DNA of 64,000 bases. Source: Heligmosomoides polygyrus polygyrus (lineage: Eukaryota; Nematoda; Chromadorea; Rhabditida; Heligmosomidae). The position numbers and the translations under genes are program-made. Positions 1-9,110 of the stretch are shown in pieces (position 1 is the stretch's first letter; every line of letters starts with the position of its first letter). The DNA is taken from assembly GCA_947396885.1 (NCBI GenBank), contig OX377205.1:59864969-59928968 (forward strand), in the 5' to 3' direction. The notes under the pieces are model-generated. The model saw only the letters and a program-made list of their open reading frames with translations. It did not search any database and had not been told where the DNA came from.

Positions 1-8
1 AGGGAGCG

Positions 9-2855
9 GTGCAAGAAGACCTGACATCAATCCGTCCCATTGATTTTTTACAAAGAGACCTGGAAATCACCTTGCCATTAGACAATGCAGTAGTACCCAC
101 ATCAGCGGACACGGACTACCATCCACCTGAAGAAATGAATGCTTTGCAGTCACAGAAAGAAGTCTTGGAGGCACTTCGATCCTCTTGCCAAGTAACGGAG
201 AAATTCTGGAAAATATGGCACGACCAGTACTTAGTTAGCCTTCGAGAGACGCACAAACAAAACATCACTACTAGACGTCATGGATCAATCTGCCCGTCAG
301 TGGGTGACGTAGTACTCATCAGTGATCCAGTACTTCCCCGCAATGACTGGAAGATGGCTCGAATAACGGAAACACACGCAGGAAGCGATGGAAACATTCG
401 TGAAGCGGAGCTTATAACATCCACGGGACGGAAAGTTCTTCGCCCTGTGAACCTGCTAATCCCGTTAGAAATCAATGAACAGAGAGAGGAAACGAGATCG
501 GAACCATCTCCACAGGTAACTCCTAAACCAGCACCCACATCCCGCGAGCGACACCACCAGTACAATTTACGTCCACGTAGGGATGTACAGCGACAACAGC
601 AAACGGAAACCACGGTACAAGCGTATCATACAAGCCACACGCGAAAATGGTTCCTCTTCCATCTCATGATGTTTTCCATGCTGAGTCTTAGCACAGCAAC
701 ATCTCCTGTGAGCATGGAAATGAACTGCAGGGATGATGGAGTCCTAGTTTCCACCACAATGAGCAATCAGAGTTTCGAAATATGCGCCGACAACCATTGT
801 CAGCTTTATACGCCACATGAAAAACAGTATCTTGTAAAGTTTCCGGCTCACTTCACATTACACGACCATGTGGTGATGTTAAAATGGCATTCAGGAGAAC
901 GTCTATCAACCATGACGACAGTTTGTAGAGCACTTGACTTTTGCACAAACCTCGACTGCTGGTTCTGTACCCAGGTACTGCTCAATCCTGAGTGTTGGCC
1001 AACAGGAGCCATCGCTTTAATGTTTCTGCTACTATATCTAGTCATTGCCAGCATCTACATCCTGCTATATGTGCCAATGACCATTGGAAAACCTATTCGG
1101 CTTCTACTGCAAGCAGCCGTAATCGTAGTGCTATTCCTCACTCGTCGACTCCGTGTGATAGCCTTGGCCGTATTTCGTCGTATGATTTCAAGACGTCACC
1201 GAACCCGGAGTCAACATTTAGCAGCCGCGCTAGCAGTAGTCATTTGTTGCACGCTACAGAACCAAACCACCGTAGAAGCTTGCCAACATGTGAATGTGTT
1301 TCAACACCGTTCCACTACTTGCACGAGATCCAACGGTCAAGAGACTTGCCACATCGCTCTCACGGAACTTCTCAAGATCAACACCTTCCACCAAGACGCT
1401 TGTCTTAGGTTAACGCACAACTCCACGCTTATAGCCAACGTGAGAATAAGATGGAAGGGTCTTTACCTAAGCTGTGAACAAGAAACTCTCTATTTCACAC
1501 GATCCACCTCTCTGCGCGTTCTGGACAGCAAAAGGTGTCCCCATATGGGCTCATGCGTGAAGGATAAGTGCGCGAATATCAACAGTTCCAGTCTTCTCCC
1601 CGAGCTGAGTATGGCAAACCAGTTTCCTGGACGTACAGGGTGCCTCGAATCTTGTGGCGGTCCAGGATGTGACTGTTTTTATCTTAGCTCTGGTTGCTTG
1701 TTTTACCGAGTGTACGCAGTACCTCACTCGCCGAAGATATACGAAATATTTCGCTGCATAAGGTGGTCAGAAGAAATCAAGCTCGAAATCACGTTAGAAA
1801 CTGCGAACCATCCCAAAAGAAAACAGCGGTTCGTTCAACCCGTTGTTCCTAACGTTCCAATTTCCCTTCCATTAGTTCGAATCACCATGACTTCACTAAC
1901 TCTTCCTCCAACACCCTCGCTGAACAATGAATTCATCACTGACGGACACGATTTGACAATATGGCTGCAAAAAATAACGCCTCATCTTATTTGTTCCTCT
2001 AAGGAAAACTCTAACTTAACCAACTGCATTTTCAAGGATGATTGTCAGTGTGAGGCCGCCGAAAGCAAGGTTAACTGCCACTGTTCCGACTTCCATCTTG
2101 AAGACGAGTTCACCAGCGTCGTAAACAAACTCCCAGTGAAAACCCCATCATGGGAGCTGTCGCGTCGGTACAACCAGAAAATTGTCGCCAAAATCCCTCA
2201 AATGGTGTTGGCCGACTTTACCCTCGATTTTGAGCATTCTTACGAAACCGCAGCCTTACTGGTACACGATGACATCTGTACCATAGACAACGCTGAGCTA
2301 CGCGGATGTTACCGGTGCGCCAAAGGTGCACAGGCTCGTGTGCAGTGCAAATCGAATCACGACACAGTAGGAGAAATCCAATGTGGTCGCCACGCTTTCA
2401 CTGTAACGTGCGCGCAAAATGCACCAGAATCACTAATACGCTTTTTCTTCGACACGGCTCGTCAATTTCATAATTGCTCAATCACCTGCGGCTCCAAGAC
2501 TCGTTATTTCATCCTATCTGGGGTTCTGAAGTACGTCGGAAGTATTTCCATCCCTGTCAAGGCCACCATCGATGGAAACAGTACCGCCTACAACGAATTT
2601 CAGTGGCCAGACTTTCACCACATCGTAGATGTCATTTTTCAATGGTACAAAACACTTCTTGTCGGACTTCTCATTGTTGGAATCGCACTCTTACTTTCAT
2701 ACGCCCTCCTCCCAACACTAGGGCTATGCGCATTACGCACCAGTTTAAGAATATTATCGAAACTAATTTTATTGCCGATACAATTTTTTCCTTTTCTATT
2801 CAAAACGCTGTTCAAATGGCAAAACCCGACGCTTGCACATTATAAGAGATTATGA
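9..2855 (+). CDS. BEL/Pao integrase C-terminal tail fused in frame to phlebovirus-like envelope glycoprotein
   Basis: Open from the window edge, 948 codons; the true start is upstream and the first ATG is arbitrary. Residues about 1-155 match the DUF5641-type tail of BEL/Pao integrase (FWKIWHDQYL, VGDVVLI, NDWKMARI). A hydrophobic stretch near 213-230 looks like a signal peptide. It is followed by a Cys-rich domain and membrane segments near 329-354 and 363-377. A second signal-like stretch lies near 404-414, and a large Cys-rich ectodomain begins near 424. The motif CLESCGGPGCDCF near 545-558 fits the fusion-loop region of Phlebovirus_G2 (class II fusion fold) proteins. A C-terminal membrane helix lies near 881-901. 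The order signal-Gn-TM-signal-Gc-TM mirrors phlebovirus polyproteins. No stop separates integrase from envelope, so release would need processing or a spliced RNA (inference). Frame intact in this window. Confidence 0.82.
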   Translation: MQEDLTSIRPIDFLQRDLEITLPLDNAVVPTSADTDYHPPEEMNALQSQKEVLEALRSSCQVTEKFWKIWHDQYLVSLRETHKQNITTRRHGSICPSVGDVVLISDPVLPRNDWKMARITETHAGSDGNIREAELITSTGRKVLRPVNLLIPLEINEQREETRSEPSPQVTPKPAPTSRERHHQYNLRPRRDVQRQQQTETTVQAYHTSHTRKWFLFHLMMFSMLSLSTATSPVSMEMNCRDDGVLVSTTMSNQSFEICADNHCQLYTPHEKQYLVKFPAHFTLHDHVVMLKWHSGERLSTMTTVCRALDFCTNLDCWFCTQVLLNPECWPTGAIALMFLLLYLVIASIYILLYVPMTIGKPIRLLLQAAVIVVLFLTRRLRVIALAVFRRMISRRHRTRSQHLAAALAVVICCTLQNQTTVEACQHVNVFQHRSTTCTRSNGQETCHIALTELLKINTFHQDACLRLTHNSTLIANVRIRWKGLYLSCEQETLYFTRSTSLRVLDSKRCPHMGSCVKDKCANINSSSLLPELSMANQFPGRTGCLESCGGPGCDCFYLSSGCLFYRVYAVPHSPKIYEIFRCIRWSEEIKLEITLETANHPKRKQRFVQPVVPNVPISLPLVRITMTSLTLPPTPSLNNEFITDGHDLTIWLQKITPHLICSSKENSNLTNCIFKDDCQCEAAESKVNCHCSDFHLEDEFTSVVNKLPVKTPSWELSRRYNQKIVAKIPQMVLADFTLDFEHSYETAALLVHDDICTIDNAELRGCYRCAKGAQARVQCKSNHDTVGEIQCGRHAFTVTCAQNAPESLIRFFFDTARQFHNCSITCGSKTRYFILSGVLKYVGSISIPVKATIDGNSTAYNEFQWPDFHHIVDVIFQWYKTLLVGLLIVGIALLLSYALLPTLGLCALRTSLRILSKLILLPIQFFPFLFKTLFKWQNPTLAHYKRL

Positions 2856-3135
2856 ATATTTCATCTATACGCTTACTCTACAATTAGTAAAAGTTCATAT
2901 TTTTAAACTCTTTTTCAAGCTTTTCAAATTCAGAGGCTCCGTCACCAACCTGTCCGATCATGAATTGCTACGCGGCCACTACTATAGGATCCTACACGCA
3001 CTTGGACCAATGCCCAGTACCGATTTCCTCGTTCGACAAATGATCGTCGAATGCAAAATGGTTCACAATCTTAGTAGGTCCTTGGAAGCTACCACGCATT
3101 CGCAATCTATACTCTTCTGTCATGTCTCATTCTGA
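2833..3135 (+). CDS. short ORF bridging envelope and nucleocapsid-like ORFs
   Basis: A 100-codon frame overlaps the end of the envelope frame by 23 nt and the start of the next ORF by 14 nt, each in a different frame. The N-terminal third is hydrophobic and aromatic; the remainder (LSDHELLRGHYYRILHALG and onward) is polar and looks like plausible coding sequence. I recognise no family. It may be the true N-terminus of the following nucleocapsid-like protein, separated from it by a frameshift or joined by ribosomal slippage. Alternatively it may be a small accessory frame. Being real coding sequence is supported only by its position and by the absence of stops. Confidence 0.35.
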   Translation: MHIIRDYEYFIYTLTLQLVKVHIFKLFFKLFKFRGSVTNLSDHELLRGHYYRILHALGPMPSTDFLVRQMIVECKMVHNLSRSLEATTHSQSILFCHVSF

Positions 3136-4612
3136 ATTCGCTTATACGCATCTACAGCTCAAGCACACTCTTGAAGAAACACGCCTACGCCTCCTCATCT
3201 CACGCAACGAAATAAATTGGCTTTTGCAATTAACACGCCTACCATTCGCCATGGACATCACAGAACCGTTCATTTGGCGCCGCAAGTACTACAAGCTGTA
3301 CGCGGCAGATGACGATCAAGAGCTAATCATCGATCCGGAATGTGTCCTGAGTGATATCTCGGATATGCTAGACAAGATAGAGGAGCATTACGAATTTCGC
3401 CTCAACGATCTCAAAGAAGAAATCCGCGAAAAAACGGCGAATAATGAAAACCACTTTCGCGTTCAGGTTCTTAAGAAACTCGACGAACTCAAGATGATGA
3501 TAGCACCTGCCGACGAATCCAGCACTGCGCCGCGAGTCACTGCAACCTCCGAGATCGTTTTCCCAAGGGCAGAAGATTTTGACGATGACCAAAGCATTCA
3601 AGGCACAGAACCTCCACATGAGACACACTTGGAGGCCATTCTACGCGTCCAAGACGAAAGGCTGGCTGGGGAGGGCGTCGCAGAAGCTGCTCCGTCTCTG
3701 GATACGCAGGAGACCGAGAGGCAAGCGATAGCCCCGTCTCTGGATACGCAGGAAACCGAGAGGCAAGCGATAGCTGACAACGCAGAGTTTTTGGAGCCGG
3801 TCGTACTTGTCGACGAAAACGATGAAGATTCAGAAGACGGCCTTGTTGTTATCGACGAAACGCACAGCGACAACGGGAGTCCTGAACCTCAGCAGGAAGC
3901 GCCTCCACCTCCTCAGGAACGACTGGTCGTAAGAGTGCAAGCCGAAAGGCAGCATCATGGCAGCAGCAGGCAGGGATACGTACGCCGAGTGCGATTTCAG
4001 GTGCCTACCAATCACGCACAAATCGCAGAAGAGGCAGGGAGACCTCACCTACACCAAAGGAATTATGCATGTAGACCAGAACAGCCACCGGCCCAAAGGA
4101 TTGCCGCAGAGGAAGCCATCCCAGGACGTGAGCGTGGCGAGAACGTTGAACATTTGATAGAAGAGCTGAGACGCAACCTTGAAGCTCTTGACGAACTAAG
4201 GAACATGATCGACGAAACCAGACGCGAGTCCGTCTGCGAGCCACGCGTCAACGACGTTCCAATAGAAAATTACTTCTTCCGTAAAATGCCATGCGTCTTC
4301 TGCGGAATGATCGGAGTACACTATTCCGACTCATGCCCGAACGTCAGGACTTCTGAAGAGCGTTCCCAGATATTAGCTCGGGATCATCGGTGCCGAATTT
4401 GCATGACTACCGAGTGTTCTGGAGATTCGCAGACGTGTAAGAAAAAGGACAGGAGATGCAACCACTGTAGGAAAACTGGACACAACTCAGCGATATGTCC
4501 AACACCCGAAAGGAGCGCTACCAAGCAGGAGCGCCTAACCATCCTCCAGAGAGCCTTCAATGAAACGGAAGACAACATCGCGCAGTTGAGGAATCGTCTC
4601 GGACCACAGTAG
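3122..4612 (+). CDS. Gag/nucleocapsid-like zinc-knuckle protein of BEL/Pao type
   Basis: Frame of 496 codons. The N-terminal third is charged and probably helical (EETRLRLLISRNEINWLLQ). The middle is acidic and low in complexity, with a perfect 14-residue tandem duplication. A Gln/Glu/Pro-rich stretch follows, then a second helical Glu/Arg/Leu segment. The C-terminal 120 residues hold a zinc-binding array: C-X2-C-X5-H-X4-C (CVFC...H....C), a central C-X2-C plus C-X6-C cluster, and a canonical CCHC knuckle CNHCRKTGHNSAIC. This triple arrangement is the nucleocapsid signature of BEL/Pao Gag. Gag is normally first in such elements, yet here it lies 3' of the envelope in the same orientation, with only 266 nt between them. 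It could be an extra structural ORF, a captured gag from another copy, or a rearranged element. Confidence 0.72.
   Translation: MSHSEFAYTHLQLKHTLEETRLRLLISRNEINWLLQLTRLPFAMDITEPFIWRRKYYKLYAADDDQELIIDPECVLSDISDMLDKIEEHYEFRLNDLKEEIREKTANNENHFRVQVLKKLDELKMMIAPADESSTAPRVTATSEIVFPRAEDFDDDQSIQGTEPPHETHLEAILRVQDERLAGEGVAEAAPSLDTQETERQAIAPSLDTQETERQAIADNAEFLEPVVLVDENDEDSEDGLVVIDETHSDNGSPEPQQEAPPPPQERLVVRVQAERQHHGSSRQGYVRRVRFQVPTNHAQIAEEAGRPHLHQRNYACRPEQPPAQRIAAEEAIPGRERGENVEHLIEELRRNLEALDELRNMIDETRRESVCEPRVNDVPIENYFFRKMPCVFCGMIGVHYSDSCPNVRTSEERSQILARDHRCRICMTTECSGDSQTCKKKDRRCNHCRKTGHNSAICPTPERSATKQERLTILQRAFNETEDNIAQLRNRLGPQ
3689..3772 (+). repeat. 42-bp in-frame tandem duplication in the Gag-like ORF
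   Basis: Two adjacent 42-bp units, 3689-3730 and 3731-3772, differ at only two positions (one silent third-base change, and a change near the start of the unit). They duplicate 14 residues (PSLDTQETERQAI and one Ala) without breaking the frame. The near identity suggests a recent slippage or duplication event in the acidic linker. Confidence 0.95.
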
Positions 4613-5120
4613 CACCTGCAGCGGACGAAAATTTTTGGAGGCGCGGAGTATCGTGACGAAACACGATTTCTCTCGGGGTTCTGTGAGCAGACGCTGGTAT
4701 TTTGCTTTATCTAACATTCCATCTCCGAAGCGTCTGCTCGCAGAAGCCCGGGAGGCGGAGTTGGATGCCGTCTGTCTGCCGCGTTCGGCAGAGTCTTGGT
4801 TTTTTCCTTAGAATTTCATTGTTTCTCTATTTTTGGTTCTCTGATAATTCCATTTTATTCACTAATTTTATATCTACTTCGATTGTTGGGTCTGGGTTCC
4901 TCATCACACTCTTTAAGGGATAACACGCAGAAACACGTTTTGACCGTAGAAAAATTCCTTAGGTTTTTCTCAACATCATACAGTCGCCTTCTCATGTTGT
5001 TTATTCGCTAAATAAATTGATAAAGTTGGTTTAATTACCCAAGTTTGAGATTGCGTCAAGTGGTCAAATAAATGTTGGTGACGAACTGTGGTTGGTAACC
5101 GTGGAATCGTTGTCGATCGA
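4613..5120 (+). other. 3' noncoding part of the BEL/Pao element, possible LTR end
   Basis: A purine-rich run (ggaggcgcggag, about 4637-4648) follows the last ORF and could be a polypurine tract. AATAAA occurs at 5011 and 5067. From about 5075 the text ttggtgacgaac resembles the junction between an LTR and a primer-binding site. A 3' LTR should not be followed by a primer-binding site, so this may instead be a tandem or solo LTR context. No second LTR is in the window for comparison. Confidence 0.35.
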
Positions 5121-5273
5121 GTTACTGGTATTCACTGAACCGCCGCAACTATTAAACTACTAGTTACTGGTATTCACTGAACTACTAGTTACTGGTATTC
5201 ACTGAACTACTAGTTACTGGTATTCACTGAACTACTAGTTACTGGTATTCACTGAACCGCCGCAACTATTAAA
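5121..5273 (+). repeat. 25-bp tandem repeat (five units)
   Basis: The core gttactggtattcactgaac starts at 5121, 5163, 5188, 5213 and 5238. The last four units have an exact 25-bp period. The first and last are both followed by ccgccgcaactattaaa, so the array looks like an expansion inside a duplicated flank. The units are essentially identical, implying recent expansion next to the retroelement's 3' end. Confidence 0.95.
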
Positions 5274-5639
5274 TGAAAGAAGCCAACAGTTTCAGTTGGC
5301 ACCCATTTGTCGAGGTGAGTACAGACTAAGTGAACTTCCTTCGTTTTCCTATGCAAGGAGACCGCAAAAGCGACACGGGAACTGCTATGTTGTGCTCAGA
5401 AAATATCCTGCAAAGGATTTGGATCTTCAATAATAGCTAGATCATAACAATCAGATAATTTCCAGGGTTTCTCAGAAGAAGTTGCAGGGTTATTGAGACG
5501 GTTAATGCACACCATCGGCGGCATCGACTAATTTGCGGAATGGATAGCGAAACGGACTGGCAAAAAAGGGGTCGAGGGTTCGATTCAGCGGGTGGGGTTT
5601 GCAAATCGCTTGCTATTTTACTTCCATCTTTGTAAAGCT
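5274..5639. other. no recognisable feature
   Basis: Unique-looking sequence between the tandem array and the diverged repeat. I see no ORF with domain content, RNA gene or terminal repeat. Confidence 0.5.
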
Positions 5640-6110
5640 GGAGTGCGTTTTGTCCTCGATGAGGCACAGTTTTCGATTTACCAGCTCTGTTGTTAACCGC
5701 TTAGCAGGTGTGAAAAAGCCTGACTCGCGTTGCACAGAAAAACGTCGCACTCTAACCAAATCGTCCTTGTCTCGCTGCAGAAGCTGTTGCAATTCATACG
5801 TGATTCTTTTGTAATGTTCTCTACTTGTATTGAAAGTGTTTCTTATTATACCTCATTTAAGAACGTGACCGACATGTGTTGATTTGATCCATCTCTAGAA
5901 TGTCCATCTCATAGAAAGTGCTCGGGTTTCTATGTATAGGGAGTGCTCTTCCCGTAACTTTTTCTAGTTGTGCTATATGGTATAAAACGAAGCATCTTCT
6001 ATCCACTTTGTAGCATTTGTCGGCTTGCTGCCCATTTTTGCCGACCATTCTCGCCCTACCCGTAGCAGTGGGCGGGGGGGGGGGGGTATTGCAGAGATAC
6101 GCACATGGGG
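5640..6110 (+). repeat. diverged dispersed repeat, copy 1
   Basis: Collinear with 8655-9110 in the same orientation. Shared landmarks include tgtctcgctg, cttttgtaat followed by ttctct, tgaaa and tgtttct, then catttaagaacgtgaccga against catttacgaacatgatcga, gatgtgttg, and cgggtttctat. Both copies end in a G-rich tract (13 G at 6074-6086 here). No coding capacity is visible, and the family is unknown to me. Confidence 0.7.
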
Positions 6111-7289
6111 TCCCATCCACGAATACCGCCAGGGGGCCTTTTGGGGGTGCTAATCGCGAACATGGTTAATGTGTTCAAAATTTCAGTCAGCTGTAGTAGG
6201 CTGCGATAGGTGGAGGGGCAAGACTGTCAACGTCAGTAGAACCGCTTTCTTCCCCAATGTGGTTAGAATTATTCTCCAACCTTCTACTTTTAGACAAAAA
6301 TTAGTGGACAAAAATTGATAATTTATACAAGGAATGACAGATTCGTATCCAAGAACTTAAATAATTTGCATAGGCCGACCAAGATGTTGTATTCGTGGTC
6401 AACACCCAAAATAACCCTAACGGGCAATGTTAAGTTTTTTGGACCTCTCTCGAGCTCTGCAGTCGTGCGAGTACAAGTGCCCATGCCTGCACATCTCCTA
6501 GAAAGTAAAGAGTGGCCGAAAAAAGGTCAGCAAGGACCAATAACCCAAGGTGGACAAAACATTCCAGATTTGCTCACAGTTAATTAGAAAAATCAGCGAA
6601 AGCTACAAAGAAGGTTCCCTATAGAGATTCCCTATGGAGAGAACGATTAGCTCATCTGGGCGACGGATCAAAACTGTAATCGGCGATCATATTGGTAAAG
6701 TTACAACGACAGACACCTCCAAAGCTAATGCAGCGCGTCGGAGAAACATAAGCATCATGTAACGAGAGCTTTTCAAGCGAGACAAGCATGTTTTAATGCG
6801 CGAACGACGTTTCCCGACCCGACGAAAAGCAGCCTGATCCACCTCTGGCAGGAGGCTGAGAATGCAGCTATTTAGGATGTGAACACGGCACTCTATCGAG
6901 GTCAAAATGCACTTTACATTTAGAAAAACGCAAGGATCTTTCTTACCCGACGGAATCGAACGAATGACGTTTTTACCGCAAGTCTTCTACTCTCCACTCG
7001 ACCAACCAATCGCTGTCGTCTCCATGTGGATGTCTCCAGAGAGTGTGTCTTTTCGCTTTTATTAGGAATTTGTCAAATCCCTTGTTCTGGCGATTATTGA
7101 AGCTCTAATTTTGTTTGCAGGCCGTTTTCTGAACCAGCAAAGCAGTTCCACGCGTCGCCTCTGCTTTATCATCCTCCCCTCCCATCAAGGCGGTAGCGGT
7201 TTTTTGGCATTTTTTACCCACCAGGAGGTCCGCAGGAAATGCGAAGACCAGTCGGTGCTCCGCAGACTGTGTCCTGCAACCCTCAATAG
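6111..7289. other. no recognisable feature
   Basis: Only short frames without domain signatures. There is no terminal inverted repeat or tRNA-like box that I can support. Confidence 0.5.
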
Positions 7290-7987
7290 GTGATTTTGCG
7301 CAACTCCACGGTCACTTTATCGACCTCGTTGTGGATGCGCCACGTCGTTTTGCAGTGCACTGCTCAATATGCTTTGTATAGCTTTGTTGCGAGTTCAAGG
7401 CTTCGCTCGTTGATTACCACGAACATTTCTCGTAGTGGAGCTCCGCACTGGTCAGTTGCCAGCGTTCGGTCGTGTATCCAGCGTCCAGCCAATCGCGGCG
7501 GTCGACCATTACGAGAGGGAAGGCGTGGCTTCTCCCCAACTCCCAACCTGCGGGTATGTGTAAAAGGCAAGCGCACGGGAAGGCCGGCATTCATTCTTGT
7601 GTCTGGTACATGCCACTTACAAAGGAAGGGTCTGAAGCGTATGTCTGAACGGGGGGTGCGAGCCATATAGGGAGAATCCTCACCCCTCAACTGGTTTGAA
7701 AATGTGCTTATTTTTTGCCAAGTCGTTAAACCCAAGGAGTAGGGAGTCACAATGGGATACGGCGCAGCACGCGTTTGTGGGTCTTGTACGCCCGCGATGC
7801 ATCTGCAGCCAGTGGCTCGGAGCACAGGTGGGTAGAGGGTTCACTCGTGCGAGAGAGGTCAGGGGCTTGGTTCCCCTGCGCTGCTGTATTTTTGCATTTC
7901 AACTGATTGGTTGAGATTTGGGGGATTCTGACTTCTATACTATTTCAGACGTCTTCCGCGCATTTTTCCAGCTGTACGCTGTGGTAT
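7290..7987. other. moderately GC-rich stretch with overlapping ORFs, unassigned
   Basis: Overlapping frames of 126 codons (plus strand, 7290-7670) and 153 codons (minus strand, 7364-7825) occupy the same bases. Such mutually overlapping frames in GC-rich DNA usually arise by chance. Neither contains a motif I recognise, and I do not call either a gene. Confidence 0.4.
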
Positions 7988-8506
7988 TCAACATGGCGAT
8001 AAATGTTCAGCACCAGTGATACACAGGTACAAAGTGCCTGTGCTGTGAATCATGGTGTCTTCCTCCATGGTTATGAGCACGCAACCGAAATCCAATTGAT
8101 GACGTACCATTTCCTCTGAAACAAGAGTTCCACCCGAAAACGTTATCATATGCCCACTGCTTGCTTCCCTCTCCACGTCCATCAGTTCATCTTGCGGATC
8201 CCAATCTTCCTCTTCTTCTTCCACCACTTCCAGCTGCTCTTCTTCGTCAACTTCAAGTTGACGTGCTTCGAAGTCCTTGAGTATGCTGGCCATCCGTTCG
8301 GCCAGCTTGATTTCTTCCCTCGAAGATTCCTTGTCTAAAGCTGGGTCACATTTCAGCTGAGCAGGTGGATCACCACTCGACCGTCGGCGGACATTGTTGG
8401 TGTTAGGTTCTAGAAAACCTTCAGCAGACCTCTGATTTCCGGGTGACAGGCAGACATGTGGAAAGAGTGTATCGATGCCGTTTAGCTTAATTTGCGGGAC
8501 CCGCAC
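7988..8506 (-). CDS. acidic hypothetical protein fragment
   Basis: A 172-codon frame with strongly non-random composition. A charged helical segment (EIKLAERMASILKDFEARQ) is followed by an acidic run rich in Glu, Gln, Val and Asp (two LEV repeats, then EEEEEDWDPQDEL). A C-terminal part (FSGGTLVSEEMVRHQLDFGC) follows. The composition and codon regularity look like genuine coding DNA. I do not recognise the family and no partner gene is adjacent. It could be an exon of a host gene or part of an unrecognised DNA transposon. The frame lies just left of the second copy of the dispersed repeat. The start chosen is simply the first ATG; a 63-codon frame overlaps upstream at 8482-8673. Confidence 0.4.
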   Translation of the reverse strand: MRVPQIKLNGIDTLFPHVCLSPGNQRSAEGFLEPNTNNVRRRSSGDPPAQLKCDPALDKESSREEIKLAERMASILKDFEARQLEVDEEEQLEVVEEEEEDWDPQDELMDVEREASSGHMITFSGGTLVSEEMVRHQLDFGCVLITMEEDTMIHSTGTLYLCITGAEHLSPC

Positions 8507-8654
8507 ACCTCGTTTCTCATTTTAACCACCTCTGACGTCACATCCTTGCTTCTTTTGAAAATCCGAGCAGGGTGGTTTTTCCCGAGGCCTTTGGTCCATG
8601 TATGGAAACAGACTATGAGGAGCCTGTAGCCTTTATACGCTACCCATAAGGTGC

Positions 8655-9110
8655 CCAGTGCTGCTTCATGCACTTTGTCGGATGAAGTACTGCTCCATGC
8701 ACTTTGTCACTTTGAAAAAGTCAGGTTTTCGTTGCATCGTCGCTTTGCTACGTTTGCTACGTTGTATTCCTAAAACGAAAAAACATGATTGTCTCGCTGG
8801 GGAAGCTCTTGTTAGCTGCTACAACGTTATGATCCTTTTGTAATCTTCTCTGCATGCTTTGAAAATGTTTCTCATTTTAATCTCATTTACGAACATGATC
8901 GAGATGTGTTGCTTCATTCCATCTCATGGATGTGCTGATCAATCTTCGGGTTTCTATAGAGAACGTTCTTGTAAATTTTACTAATCTACCATTTTTTTAT
9001 GAAATCTATCTCTAATCTTTTTTGATCCACTCCGTAGTATTGGTTCTATTGCAGCCTATTTTTTTTTCTTCCACTCTCCAATACTAGTGAGGTGGGGGGG
9101 GAGGGGAGGT
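8655..9110 (+). repeat. diverged dispersed repeat, copy 2
   Basis: Collinear partner of 5640-6110 in direct orientation about 3 kb away. It retains the same order of landmarks and a shorter G tract (8 G at 9094-9101) at the same relative position. Divergence is substantial, with many substitutions and small indels, so the duplication is old. Confidence 0.7.

Larger units (their letters stand above)
1..5300 (+). mobile_element. BEL/Pao endogenous retrovirus-like element, 3' part
   Basis: Coding order on the plus strand is integrase C-terminal tail, envelope-like glycoprotein, a short ORF, then a nucleocapsid-like ORF. This is followed by AT-rich noncoding DNA with AATAAA signals at 5011 and 5067. 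Protease, reverse transcriptase and the integrase core must lie left of the window edge. BEL/Pao elements of nematodes with a phlebovirus-type envelope (Tas of Ascaris, Cer7 of C. elegans) are the nearest known relatives. The frames are long and uninterrupted over about 4.6 kb, so this copy is comparatively young. No LTR pair can be tested because only one end is in the window, so the right boundary is a guess. Confidence 0.8.

Noticed and set aside
5121..5273. Possible CRISPR-like regular repeats
   Set aside because: There are no spacers between units; it is a simple tandem array in a eukaryotic genome.
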